Numbered from the stretch's first letter, positions 52,369-62,029 are shown. The stretch is DNA of 64,000 nucleotides from Allolobophora icterica (GCA_963556255.1 OY744615.1:47243812-47307811); one strand, 5' to 3'. Notes: generated by a model from the sequence alone, not told the origin. Numbers and translations: made by a program.

Positions 52369-55300
52369 TTATAACCTTGACAAACAATCAGCAATAACAT
52401 TCAATCTGCCCTTCTTGTACTTCACCTCAACATCAAAAGTTTGTAAGGCTAACGACCAACGCACAAGTTTAGCAGACTTAGACATTGACTCAGTCAAATA
52501 TGTAAGAGGATTGTGATCAGTAAAAATGAAAATTTTTGATCCAATTATAATTTCTTTTAACTTGTTTAGAGCCCAAACAATAGCATAGGCTTCCTTTTCC
52601 ACAGTAGCCCATCTCTTCTGGGTATCAGTTAATTTCTGACTGATAAATGACACAGGGCGTTCTATTCCCTTGTCGTCCATCTGTGTTAAAACAGCACCGA
52701 CTGCAAAGTCACTACTATCGCAGTACAAATTGAATGGTTTTCCCACTTCAAAAACATATAACACTACTTTGGATCGCACAGCCTCTTTAAGTAAATCAAA
52801 TGCTTGCTGATGTTCAACAGTCCAATCAATCTTATCAGAAACACGTTTACTAGTTAAATCAGATAAAGGTTTCGCAATCTGTGCAAAGTCCTTAATAAAC
52901 TGTCTGTAATAATTAAAAAATCCAAGCAGTTGCTTAACTTGCTTCTTAGTTTCTGGGATCTTCAAATTAGTCAAACTTTCAATTCTGTCTGGATTCATCT
53001 TTATCTTACCAGACCCAACCACATGACCGATAAACCTTACCTCACTCTTACCAAATATGCATTTTTTCAAATTCAAAGTAACGTTATGCAATCTCATTTG
53101 CATCAAAAATGCATCTAGATGCTGCAAGTGAACTTTCCAACTGTCAGAATGCACAGCAATGTCATCAACATATGGTTCTGCAAAGTCACTTATAGGCTGT
53201 AAAACTAAATTTATCGCCTTAACAAAAGTTCGGCCTGAATTTATCATTCCAAAAGGAACACGAGTAAATTCATACAGTCCATTATGTGTTACAAAAGCTG
53301 TCTTCCATTGATCAGATTGTTTTACAGGACAAGTCCAATAAGCACTTCGACAGTCCAAAATAGAAATCACATTAGACTTTCCAACTTTGTTCAAAACGTC
53401 TCTGACAATCGGCATCGGATATTTACAATCCACTGTGAATGAGTTAATGTATCTGTAGTCACAGGCAAGTCTTAAAGATCCGTCTTTCTTTTTAACAATA
53501 ACCAAAGGGCTTGCCATTCTGCTCGATGATGGTTTAATAATGTTTGTTTTTAACATTTCTTTGATCTGACGTTCCACTTCTGCTCGATAAATCAAAGGAA
53601 TTCGGTATGCTGCAAATTCCTTTTCATGAAATCCTGGTTTTAGTTCAATTTCATGTTCAACCAATGTACATAATCCGGGTTTTTCTGAAAATCTATCACA
53701 GTATTTGTTCAAAACGTTCAACAACTGTTCTTGCTGAGTTACTGTCAAATGGCTAATTTGTTCAGGATCGAGGTTAAGTGAATTCTTGTCATCTTGAACC
53801 TCATTCCTCATTGGTAATTCAACCACTGAACCAAAATCTTCATCTTCTTCAACGATTAAACCACAACTTAATGCTCGAGTAACATATTTTCTGATCTTGT
53901 TGGCGTGAATTATTTTTCGACCATTTTCACCCATATCGACTAAATAAGAGTACTTTGATCTTCGATGTATGATCGTACATGGACCATGCCATCGAGAAAT
54001 AAGTTTGTTCGTTGACGTTGGATACAAAACTATGACTTTCTCACCAGCTTCAAATTCTTTGTGCTTTGCTCTCTTGTTATACTGATTCGTGTATTGTAAT
54101 TGCTTTTCTCGAGAGTAGGATTCTGCAAACAATAATGCTTTCTCCATATTTTCTTTGAGTTCTTTCAAATACTTTTCTGGTTTAACTCCAACATGAGGTG
54201 GTAAGTTTATTTCTCTAGTCCAACTCTCTTTTAATATTGCCAATGGTCCTCTCGGAATTTTCCCATAGACAAGCATATATGGTGATACTCCAGTAGTTGC
54301 ATTCGGCACTTCTCGTAATGCCCACACTGTGAAAGGAATTATCTTGTGCCATTTCCTCGGGTTGTCTATTATCACATGATGGATCATCTTTTTAAATGTC
54401 TGATTCCATCTTTCTACTAATCCAGCAGCCTCTGGGTGTCCTGGTGTGTCGAATCTTGGACTACAGCCCATTAAATTGAGAAATTCTCTTGTCAAACTGG
54501 CTGTGAAGTTCGTTCCTTGGTCACTTGTAATCACTGACGGTACACCAACGTTCATGAACAGTTCCGTCAACGCTTCACACACAGCCTTCGCTGTCAGCGA
54601 TTTCAATAAGAAGATTGTAGGCCATCTGGTGCACGAGTCCACAATGCATAAACAATACTTGTGACCTGCAGCAGATACTGGATCGATCGGGCCAACGAGG
54701 TCCATCGTCATTCTCTTGAAGGCGACCTCTTCTCTTGAGACTGGAGTGATAGGCACTCTATCCATCACCAGACTCCTTGCCTTTAGTTGACACTTCTCGC
54801 AAGACTTACAAAATTTCACAATGTCTCTTCTCATCTTTGGCCATACAAAAGATAATTTTATTCGTTCTCTTGTTTTCTCTTCTCCTAGATGTCCTCCAAA
54901 TACCGATTCATGCGCCAATTCCATCACTTTAATTCGTCTCTCTTTTGGTAACACTAGTTGATATATCGTCTGGTCTAATATCTGATATTTCTTATGCAAT
55001 AAACCGTTGATCACACAGAATTCAGATTCTTTCTCTTGTGCTAACTTCCACCACGGCTTCAACGATTCATCCTTTCTCTGTTGCTCTTCGAACTTCTTCG
55101 AATCGGCAATCTGCACCTTTTGTTCTTCATCCATCTCTTCATCTCTATACAAGTCTCCTATCCCCACATCACATTCATTGTCTTCTTCAGTTTCATTTAA
55201 TGTGCCATTCTCGCATGCAGCCATCTCTTGCTCGTTCATCTCTGCTATTACACCATCTCGCGATAAGCTTCGTTGCTCATTACTTTCGTTTTCCTCATCA

Positions 55301-57819
55301 CTTGAACTTTCAGTTTCACTCTTCTCATCAACATCTACCATTTCCTGTTTCCGACTCTGCGCTCTCGTCATTACATTTGCTCGTACACTCACATCTCCTT
55401 GTATCGTTTTAACTTTCATCTGTGGTACGGCTTTTAATTCGGCGATTATCTCCGGATGCAACAAGAATCTTTCTGTACTGCCCATCTTTGCAATACTAGC
55501 ACACATCAAGGTGACATAAGGTGTAAGTGAACACTGGATTTTACGCGGAAATCCCTCTTCTTCCACGTCACTACCACACAGTCTAACATCGACTTTCACT
55601 AACTTCGCAGGAATGGCATCTCCTGCCACACACTGCAAATTCACTTTTCCAATTTGTTCCACCTTCATGCCTTCCAGTAATTCTTCACTAATCACCGGAA
55701 TTTCTGCTCCCGAGTCGCTCAGTGCTTTGACTTTCACTGGCTCTTTACCGTCTACTGCACGAATTTCAACCTCGACATATTGCAAGAACGATTTCTTCAA
55801 TATTCGACTGTCATCTTTTCCTATGACTTCTCTCTGAACTTCAGCATCCAATAGAATTTCTTTTTGAATACCACATTTCATTACTGACTTCACTTCAGTC
55901 TCTTGGTTTTCTTGACCCGTGGTTTGATTACCTGTATCACTAACCACTTGAATCAAATTCACCCTTGTGTGTTCTTGATTTCTGCTAGAACTAGCTGCTG
56001 CCACTGGAACTGGACAAAATTTAACCAAATGTTTGTCTGAACCACAGTTGTGACAACGCTTCACCACCATACCTCGTTGTTCATTGCCTTCATATCTCTT
56101 ATACTGCGTAAACGATGTGTTGCCTTCCCTCTTGGCAAACGGCGCTGACGATTTGTTAAATCCCTGACGACCAAACGTCACGTCTCTGGTCTCATTGGGT
56201 ACAGGGACACTAGCCTTGACTTCTTTACCTTTGAACTGATTCCCTGTTCCTGGATTACTTTTCCACTTTCCACTCTGGCTTTGGTTTACGGAACGTTGAG
56301 AAGGATAACTGTTTATATTTGGGATCGCAAACCCAATTCGATTGTTTACATGAATGTCTGCTAGGTCTGCCACTGCACTAGCTTGGAGACAGTCAGTTCC
56401 TTCCTTCGACAATACAAACTGTAGTGGACCTGGCGGTAAACATTCTTTCAGCTTATCCGCTACCAGCAAATCAAAGAGCGTATCATACTCTCTGTTCACG
56501 TTTCGACTTCTCACGTAATAGTTTAGCAAGTTCTTAAGTCTTGCCGTAAACATCGTATAAGTCTCTTCTGTTGTCTTCTTAGCATCCACAAATCTGGCTC
56601 TGTATTCTCTGGAGGTCAATTTAAATTCTTTTAATAAGTGCTGCTTGACTCTATCATAATTGTCTAGATCATCGTATGACAATCTATTCAGAACGGTTCG
56701 AGCTTTCGGCGTCATCAATGGTAGTAATAATTTCACCCAAAACGGCTTTTCCACAGCAAAACTACGAAACGCGTTCTCGACTGTTTCAAAATATAATGGC
56801 ACCTCCATCATATCAGTTGGCATTTGAGGCAATACATGCTTCATTGCATCACCTATTTTCTTAATTTTTGACACCAAAGTTTCACTTTCTTGCTGTTTCC
56901 TTCTTTCTGCTTCCCGTTCTTCTCTCATTTGTGTTTCTTTCAATGTCAATTTTGATTTCTCCAGTTTCAGACGTTCCTGTCTTTCTGCCTCTGCCTTTTC
57001 CAAACTTTCTTTCTGAAATTTGAGTTCTTCTTGTCTTATCTGTTCTGCGCGTTCCAACTCTAACGTTCGCGCTTTTTCTTTTTCTTCTTCACGCATTCTC
57101 TTTGCTTCAATCTGTTGCTGACGAACCTCTTCATCACTTTTTCTAGCTCTTTCAAATTCAATCATCTGCTCCAGTCTTCTTCTTTCAGCATCTTCCCTAT
57201 CTCTTTTCAACTGTTCTAATTGAATCTCAAACTGATGCTTTTGCAATTCCAGTTCTGCCTTACGCACTTGTTCTGCTTTATCTTCTCTCTCTCTCTGCAA
57301 GCGCAATTCTTCTTGCCTTACAAGTTCCGCTTTCTCTTCTTTCTCTCTTTGCAAGCGCAATTCTTTCTCTTCTTTCTCTCTTTGAAGACGTTCTGCCTTC
57401 TCTTCTTTCTCTCTCTGCAAGCGCAATTCTTCTTGCCTTGCAAATTCTGCCTTCTCTTCTTTCTCTCTCTGCAAGCGCAAATCGTCTTGTCTTACACGTT
57501 CTGCTTCTTGTCTCAGCTCTTTCTCTTCTTGTCTTCGTCTCTCCTCTCTTTCTTCTTTCATCATCATCCACTGCATCAACATCTCCATAGACATAGGCGC
57601 AGGAGGTTTTTCAATAGCCTTTTCTACGGCACCGCCAACGGCACCTTCTTCTTCGACTTCTTCTTTAACCCACACATCGGCGAGTTCCTGCATCATGTCA
57701 CCACGTGACATACCTTCTAATTGTTCTTCTTTAAAACCGGCTTTCAACAAACGCTGTTTCAGCCTTTCCGTAGACATCTTCTTAATATCTGCTTGTCTTT
57801 CAGCACTTAGTTTCTCCAT
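52369..57819 (-). CDS. Gag-Pol polyprotein of Gmr1-like retrotransposon, 1,816 aa
   Basis: A single frame with no gag/pol shift. Residues 87-316 are a Glu/Arg/Gln-rich coiled coil with LRLQREKEEK repeats. Residues 402-490 are a capsid region resembling the SCAN domain. The zinc knuckle is C589-C592-H597-C602. The protease has D702-S703-G704. Integrase follows: HHCC finger H970, H977, C1007, C1010, and catalytic D1040, D1100, E1136 (35 residues between the last two), with a GPY/F-like tail near 1279-1310. Reverse transcriptase has LACDYRYIN, D1489 and YVDD (1550-1553). RNase H ends the protein with D1701, E1743, D1768 and D1811. Together these would form particles, mature them, copy the RNA and insert the DNA. 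PR-INT-RT-RH is not the usual Ty3/gypsy order. No stop, frameshift or catalytic loss is visible. The ATG at 57819 is the first in frame after the leader. Confidence 0.97.
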   Translation of the reverse strand: MEKLSAERQADIKKMSTERLKQRLLKAGFKEEQLEGMSRGDMMQELADVWVKEEVEEEGAVGGAVEKAIEKPPAPMSMEMLMQWMMMKEEREERRRQEEKELRQEAERVRQDDLRLQREKEEKAEFARQEELRLQREKEEKAERLQREKEEKELRLQREKEEKAELVRQEELRLQREREDKAEQVRKAELELQKHQFEIQLEQLKRDREDAERRRLEQMIEFERARKSDEEVRQQQIEAKRMREEEKEKARTLELERAEQIRQEELKFQKESLEKAEAERQERLKLEKSKLTLKETQMREEREAERRKQQESETLVSKIKKIGDAMKHVLPQMPTDMMEVPLYFETVENAFRSFAVEKPFWVKLLLPLMTPKARTVLNRLSYDDLDNYDRVKQHLLKEFKLTSREYRARFVDAKKTTEETYTMFTARLKNLLNYYVRSRNVNREYDTLFDLLVADKLKECLPPGPLQFVLSKEGTDCLQASAVADLADIHVNNRIGFAIPNINSYPSQRSVNQSQSGKWKSNPGTGNQFKGKEVKASVPVPNETRDVTFGRQGFNKSSAPFAKREGNTSFTQYKRYEGNEQRGMVVKRCHNCGSDKHLVKFCPVPVAAASSSRNQEHTRVNLIQVVSDTGNQTTGQENQETEVKSVMKCGIQKEILLDAEVQREVIGKDDSRILKKSFLQYVEVEIRAVDGKEPVKVKALSDSGAEIPVISEELLEGMKVEQIGKVNLQCVAGDAIPAKLVKVDVRLCGSDVEEEGFPRKIQCSLTPYVTLMCASIAKMGSTERFLLHPEIIAELKAVPQMKVKTIQGDVSVRANVMTRAQSRKQEMVDVDEKSETESSSDEENESNEQRSLSRDGVIAEMNEQEMAACENGTLNETEEDNECDVGIGDLYRDEEMDEEQKVQIADSKKFEEQQRKDESLKPWWKLAQEKESEFCVINGLLHKKYQILDQTIYQLVLPKERRIKVMELAHESVFGGHLGEEKTRERIKLSFVWPKMRRDIVKFCKSCEKCQLKARSLVMDRVPITPVSREEVAFKRMTMDLVGPIDPVSAAGHKYCLCIVDSCTRWPTIFLLKSLTAKAVCEALTELFMNVGVPSVITSDQGTNFTASLTREFLNLMGCSPRFDTPGHPEAAGLVERWNQTFKKMIHHVIIDNPRKWHKIIPFTVWALREVPNATTGVSPYMLVYGKIPRGPLAILKESWTREINLPPHVGVKPEKYLKELKENMEKALLFAESYSREKQLQYTNQYNKRAKHKEFEAGEKVIVLYPTSTNKLISRWHGPCTIIHRRSKYSYLVDMGENGRKIIHANKIRKYVTRALSCGLIVEEDEDFGSVVELPMRNEVQDDKNSLNLDPEQISHLTVTQQEQLLNVLNKYCDRFSEKPGLCTLVEHEIELKPGFHEKEFAAYRIPLIYRAEVERQIKEMLKTNIIKPSSSRMASPLVIVKKKDGSLRLACDYRYINSFTVDCKYPMPIVRDVLNKVGKSNVISILDCRSAYWTCPVKQSDQWKTAFVTHNGLYEFTRVPFGMINSGRTFVKAINLVLQPISDFAEPYVDDIAVHSDSWKVHLQHLDAFLMQMRLHNVTLNLKKCIFGKSEVRFIGHVVGSGKIKMNPDRIESLTNLKIPETKKQVKQLLGFFNYYRQFIKDFAQIAKPLSDLTSKRVSDKIDWTVEHQQAFDLLKEAVRSKVVLYVFEVGKPFNLYCDSSDFAVGAVLTQMDDKGIERPVSFISQKLTDTQKRWATVEKEAYAIVWALNKLKEIIIGSKIFIFTDHNPLTYLTESMSKSAKLVRWSLALQTFDVEVKYKKGRLNVIADCLSRL

Positions 57820-57984
57820 CTTACTTGTTTACTTTGGTGATTTCTCTTGTCAAAGAAGTCACGGTTTTTCTTGGTGCGTGAATCGATAAACAAACGGGAT
57901 TTCTTTTATATTTGTTCGTGAAAAACAACGAAATTTTTATACCGTTTCTCGTGTTCCACCGTCGTTGATATCGTAGACACGTCA

Positions 57985-58080
57985 CACAGCACACAACGCG
58001 TAGATTCTTCTAACACCGTCGTAGATTCTTCTAACACCGTTGTAAATTATTTTATCACCGTCGTAGATTCTTCTATCCGC
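57985..58080 (-). repeat. Leader tandem repeat 1
   Basis: Three to four copies of GTAGATTCTTCTAACACC-like units in the untranslated leader of the retrotransposon. Confidence 0.75.
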
Positions 58081-58107
58081 CGAAGGAGGTGATAACGTGA
58101 ATTTTAA

Positions 58108-58249
58108 TCCACCGTGAGTTTATATCCACCGTGAGTAATTATTCCACCGTGAGTATTTATCCACCGTGAGTTCTTATCCACCGTGAGTTCTTATCCACAC
58201 CGACGCTGTTCCACCGTGAGTTTTTATCCACCGTGAGTTCTTATCCACA
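58108..58249 (-). repeat. Leader tandem repeat 2
   Basis: Seven copies of CCACCGTGAG (plus strand) at 17-28 bp spacing. The unit CACACCGACGCTG, which overlaps the primer site, is also duplicated about 55 bp inward. Confidence 0.85.
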
Positions 58250-58264
58250 CCGACGCTGCCACCA
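58250..58264 (-). promoter_or_regulatory. Primer binding site
   Basis: TGGTGGCAGCGTCGG on the minus strand, four bases inside the 5' LTR. It starts with TGG, complementary to a tRNA CCA end. The priming tRNA cannot be named with certainty. Confidence 0.7.
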
Positions 58265-58268
58265 ATAA

Positions 58269-58746
58269 TGTCAACCCAATCCTTCCGTTGACAATCCTTC
58301 TGATTAAATCCTTGTTCTCTTCGTACTTAACGCCTATTTAACGTTCACCTTTTGAACACTAATTCTACGTATAAGTATAACCTGAATTAATCAGCAACAC
58401 AGTTTAATATCTTTCCAGTTTAATAAGAAACAAACAGACAGAACTCAATTCGATTACAACTCAACTAGTCAGCCACACTACTACAGCGAACACACTCGAA
58501 TTCAAAACTTCTCCAGTCAGCATAATTCTTCGCGCCTCTTGACACACCTGTCTTCTGTGCGCATAAACGAACTCTAATAATATACATATAGCGCGCCGCT
58601 GCCGAGATTGGCCGGCCGCGCGTGTCACTAAGACTAAACGTTATACATCTATCATATATACATATACACGTGAAACTAAAGTAAGCGCACTAAATATATA
58701 CGCTAACATCTCGCACTGCAAGACTGTACACAAAACTCAGTTCACA
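58269..58746 (-). repeat. 5' LTR
   Basis: 478 bp, no difference from the 3' LTR found on reading both through. TATA-like runs (TATATATTTAG, TATATGATAG) lie in its first 100 bases on the minus strand and could serve transcription. Confidence 0.95.
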
Positions 58747-58751
58747 AAAAT
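58747..58751. repeat. 5-bp target duplication of the LTR element (right)
   Basis: AAAAT, matching 51770-51774. Confidence 0.9.
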
Positions 58752-58861
58752 ATTTATATTTCTCTAGCAAACGTACAATTCAAAGCTCCAAACATCTATT
58801 GTCGCATAACGAATATCATGAATAATTAATATTAATGAATAAATATGTCACTGCTCGTACT

Positions 58862-58942
58862 GTGGTAGCGCCAGTCCCAATTCTGGAGAAAGGAGGAGGG
58901 GGACGCTAATCATCTTTGTTATTACACTGTGTCGTTAAACAA
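58862..58942 (+). repeat. Hairpin module
   Basis: TGGTAGCGCCAGTCCCAA, GGACGCTAATCATC, loop CTTTGTT, TGTGTCGTTAAAC. Confidence 0.7.
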
Positions 58943-58992
58943 CAATAAGTTAACCAAAATTATAATTCCTAATATTATGAAATTATAAGGCT

Positions 58993-59080
58993 GCCCGTAA
59001 TCTGGTAGCGCCAGTCCTAAACAGGAAGATGAAAGGAGGGCGACGCTAATCGTCCTCGCTACGACACAGTAGTGTTAACC
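58993..59080 (+). repeat. Hairpin module with compensatory change
   Basis: Inner stem TCGT/ACGA (A-T replaced by G-C) with loop CCTCGCT. 5' outer stem GACGCT kept, 3' side disturbed (AGTAGTGTTAA). Confidence 0.65.
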
Positions 59081-59130
59081 AGGAAACTATTAGGCCTATA
59101 ACTAAATAAACATTAATTGTCTTCTGATTA

Positions 59131-59169
59131 TTAGACACCTCCTTTAAAGATCTTTATTGTACTATAAAT
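59131..59169 (+). promoter_or_regulatory. GACACC-N23-TATAAAT motif
   Basis: TTAGACACCTCCTTTAAAG, TGTACTATAAAT. A GATGTCGTTAAAC tag follows 80 bp later. Confidence 0.6.
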
Positions 59170-59282
59170 TAGTTTTCCTCGCGCTGTTATGTTGAGTCTT
59201 TTCGTCACGTCAGGTCGATGTGAACGTCGTTGAAATCCACAAGATGTCGTTAAACACAGTACACTACTATTCTGCTCTCCCG

Positions 59283-59365
59283 TAATGTGGTAGTGCCAGT
59301 CCAAAGCCTGGAAAGAGGAGTGGAGAGGCGCTGATAATTTTTTTATAACGCAGCGTCGCTAAACA
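59283..59365 (+). repeat. Hairpin module, degraded loop
   Basis: GTGGTAGTGCCAGTCC, GGCGCTGATAA, then CAGCGTCGCTAAAC. The loop is now a T run. Confidence 0.6.
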
Positions 59366-59419
59366 GCTATGCTAACCAACAAAAATTAGTAATCATAATG
59401 CTATTAAATTATAAAACTG

Positions 59420-59510
59420 CCCGTACTCTGGTAGAACCAGTTCCAAGCAGAGAGAAGGGAGGAGGGCGACGCTAATCGTCTGTTGTTAAGAAATAGTGTG
59501 GGTAACCAGA
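59420..59510 (+). repeat. Hairpin module, degraded
   Basis: CTCTGGTAGAACCAGTTCC, GGGCGACGCTAATCGTC, then GTGTGGGTAACC. Confidence 0.6.
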
Positions 59511-59581
59511 AAACTAATAGGCCTACTGCTAAAATCATGAATGCTCTAAAAGATTTATAAGCATTAGTTGTTTTCTCTTTG

Positions 59582-59621
59582 TTTAAACACCTCCTTTAAG
59601 TATCTTAATTTGGCTATAAAT
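59582..59621 (+). promoter_or_regulatory. AACACC-N23-TATAAAT motif
   Basis: TTTAAACACCTCCTTTAAG, TGGCTATAAATAAG. A T run 20 bp downstream would hinder Pol III elongation. Confidence 0.6.
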
Positions 59622-60037
59622 AAGTTTGCTTCGTATTTTTTTCATCTTGTTTTTTTAATGGCAATGTTAAGTCGACGTGAACGACCTCGAAAGCCACAGG
59701 ATGTCGTTAAACACTGCAAACAAATATCCAGTAATGGTGTAGAGCCCAAGCTCAGAAAAAGATCATCTTTGTTAAGCTGAGAACGGCCTGTCATAATTCT
59801 CTGGATATAATCCAGTCAAACCAACAGCATAGTACGGTCGACGTTATCTGCTCTGAAAGCCACAAAATGCCGTTAAACAATTTAAACTAACTATTTGACG
59901 GCTATAAACTCACACGGCTTTTGGATCCTAACTACAAGCACCATCTATTTCTGAAAATCGTTAGCTCCGCTATTCAACAGATGCTACAACTTAACAGAAG
60001 AATTTCACCCCGATTTATCCACAGATGCAAAGCTACA

Positions 60038-60077
60038 TTTAGACACCTTTTAAAATGATTCCAAAGTTTCTATAAAA
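60038..60077 (+). promoter_or_regulatory. GACACC-N23-TATAAAA motif
   Basis: TTTAGACACCTTTTAAAATG, TTCTATAAAA. Confidence 0.6.
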
Positions 60078-60259
60078 AAATTCTAAATCGGGTCACATGA
60101 GTATCTTCTGCTTTTATGTCCCCAGTATCTTTATGATAAGCGTCATGTGTATACCGCTTCCTAAGATTCTCAAATCTCAACCGCCTTGAGAAAGAAGGGC
60201 GACGCAAATCAACAGCAACTAACTAACCAACCAACCGGCACTTCAGACAAATTTATGAC

Positions 60260-60298
60260 GACGTCAACGGTCTTTGTTGCCATACGATGTCGTTAAAC
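60260..60298 (+). repeat. Hairpin family, X type
   Basis: GACGTCAACGG, CTTTGTTGCC and ACGATGTCGTTAAAC. Outer stem GACGTC/GATGTC, loop CTTTGTT. Confidence 0.7.
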
Positions 60299-60326
60299 TA
60301 GCTATGGATCCACCACCTGGTACTCC

Positions 60327-61040
60327 AGGGGTTCCCAACCTTTTCTATTGCCTCGCACCCCTTGGAAATGTTTGATGAGCGCTCGCACCCCCTACAAAAG
60401 TCATATCACATTTGAAGACAACTAAGTCACATTTCTATTTCTTGAACCACAGACTGAACCACATACAGTACTGTGGGTGAACAAACTGAACTAAAAATGA
60501 GCTTTTAACTCAGTGCATAAAATGCACATATAAATTCATAATGCTACAAAGAATGCACTGGGGTTTCTGCAAGTCATCATTTCCTGTTGTCCAAGTGAAA
60601 CCAAAGCGCATATACTCATCATTCCATTTCCTTCTTTTTGACGTGATGAAAAATTAAGGGTTAATCTGCGAACCAGCAGGAGAAAAATATGAGCTAATTT
60701 ACCTGTTCATAAAGCCCGTTTTGACAAACTTGTCCTGCTCATTGCTTCTTTCAAAATATAATGTCAATTGATATGACATTGCACTCAAAGCAAAAATAAT
60801 GACCTACAAATGCCGGCACACTGCAAGACACCAGTTGCACTACGATACAAACACTGCTCAATAAGTATACACACATGCACACACTTTACATTTATTAATA
60901 TCAAGCTCTGTTATAATAAAATAAATGTGACCTCACCTTGAATGCGAACAATTTTTGTAACGAGTTAATTTCGTGACATATGTATAAACATGACGGATTT
61001 TCTATCAGCCGATAAAAATGTTTACCTACTCTTTCTCGCA
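60327..61040 (+). mobile_element. hAT (Charlie-like) non-autonomous fragment
   Basis: CAGGGGTTCCCAACCTTTT at 60328, followed by CTCGCACCCC, is typical of hAT-Charlie left ends. TCTCGCACCCCCTG recurs at 61029. The complementary right end is not found, so the copy is truncated or rearranged. No coding sequence. Confidence 0.6.
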
Positions 61041-61124
61041 CCCCCTGAAATGCCAAGCTGAGAACGTCATGTCATAACTTTCGGGATATAATTTAGTCAA
61101 ACCAACGGCACAGTATGTAATAAT

Positions 61125-61322
61125 TATATTCTTTATTATTTCAAACCGACAGACGCAGTAAGATTACATTGAGACATGAAAGTACAATCAATATCTTAAT
61201 TAAACATACGGTTTGGCAGCCATGCAAGGCGCCGCCTTGGATGGGGGTTACGGGAGTCGATCCGCCTACCTTGTGCTCTCCTGGCCATGAGTGTTACCAC
61301 TACTCTATCCCCCGCCCTCGAC
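61125..61322 (-). mobile_element. tRNA-derived SINE, family 2, copy 3
   Basis: Minus strand with the same box A/B pair as 43075, TAATCTTACTGCGTC and the AATAATAAAGAATAT tail. Confidence 0.85.
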
Positions 61323-61512
61323 ATCACCATGTAAGCCACAGGATGTCGTTAAACAATTGTAACTAACTATTTGACGGCTACAAACTCACACGGCTATTGG
61401 ATGCCAACTACCAGCACTATCTATTTCCGAATATCGTCGACTCCGCTATCCAACAGAAGCTACAACTTAAGAGGGATTTGATCCAGATTTATCCACAAAT
61501 GCAGAACCTACA

Positions 61513-61552
61513 TTTACACACCTTTAAAACTGATTCCTTTGCATCTATAAAA
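61513..61552 (+). promoter_or_regulatory. CACACC-N23-TATAAAA motif
   Basis: TTTACACACCTTTAAAACTG, GCATCTATAAAAG. ACCTTTAAAACTGATTCC is shared with the site at 63121. Confidence 0.6.
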
Positions 61553-61922
61553 GATTCGCAACTGCATCCTCGAAGCATCTCCGATTCCGTTCATTGCATC
61601 AAAGCGTTTTATGATAAATGTTATAATTCAACGTCAATCGATCATAATTAATTTTATTTGCTTATTGATAAATTCCCGTCGACACAGACACGATGGGATT
61701 ACACAGTGATTACGAAGACGATAGTTGCAATTGATAATACAAACGAACAGAAATGAGGCGAAGTCAACATTTGCAAGTTACGATCCTCTCATTGGCCGCT
61801 TCAACTAATGAATATTTATTACCAATGACGTCACTGTTTTGAAATGCCCACACTCAAAAGCACGTTCGATTTGACCTTCACTCAACGTCAATTTAAGTAT
61901 ACCGTAAAAGACAGCTCTTTTA

Positions 61923-61962
61923 AAAAATAACCAACCATATATATAAATGGTTGGTTATTTTT
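61923..61962. repeat. Perfect 16-bp-arm hairpin
   Basis: AAAAATAACCAACCAT and its complement around 8 bp. It immediately precedes a 35-bp CR1-like fragment (61963-61998) matching 31005. Confidence 0.8.
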
Positions 61963-62029
61963 CAGTCCGTTCTCAATGCTTCTGTTAGATTAGTCTGTGT
62001 TAGAACCACTGCAAATTAACCTGTAATGC

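Larger units (their letters stand above)
51775..58746 (-). mobile_element. Complete Gmr1-like Ty3/gypsy LTR retrotransposon
   Basis: 6,972 bp on the minus strand: 5' LTR 58269-58746, primer site, leader with tandem repeats, one gag-pol ORF, polypurine tract, 3' LTR 51775-52252, and AAAAT on both sides. The LTRs (TG...CA, 478 bp) are identical as far as I can compare by eye, so the insertion is recent. Integrase lies before reverse transcriptase, the copia-like order known for Gmr1-type elements in deuterostomes and some other animals, although RT and integrase motifs are Ty3/gypsy-like. No envelope gene is present. All catalytic residues looked for are present, so this copy may be transposition-competent. 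Confidence 0.95.

Noticed and set aside
55007..55519. Plus-strand frames of 170 and 124 codons, rich in Ser
   Set aside because: Antisense shadows of the Glu/Asp-rich linker between protease and integrase.
57278..57571. 97-codon minus-strand Arg/Glu-rich frame and 162-codon plus-strand frame at 57220-57708
   Set aside because: Both are shadow frames of the repetitive coiled-coil part of Gag.
58108..58249. CCACCGTGAG array considered as CRISPR-like or as a satellite
   Set aside because: It lies in the untranslated leader of the LTR element, between primer site and ATG, with spacing too short and variable for a CRISPR.
59582..59640. Site considered as a proven Pol III promoter
   Set aside because: A run of seven T lies about 18 bp after the TATA-like box, so a standard Pol III transcript would stop at once. 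The site is kept only as a motif match, and polymerase identity is left open.
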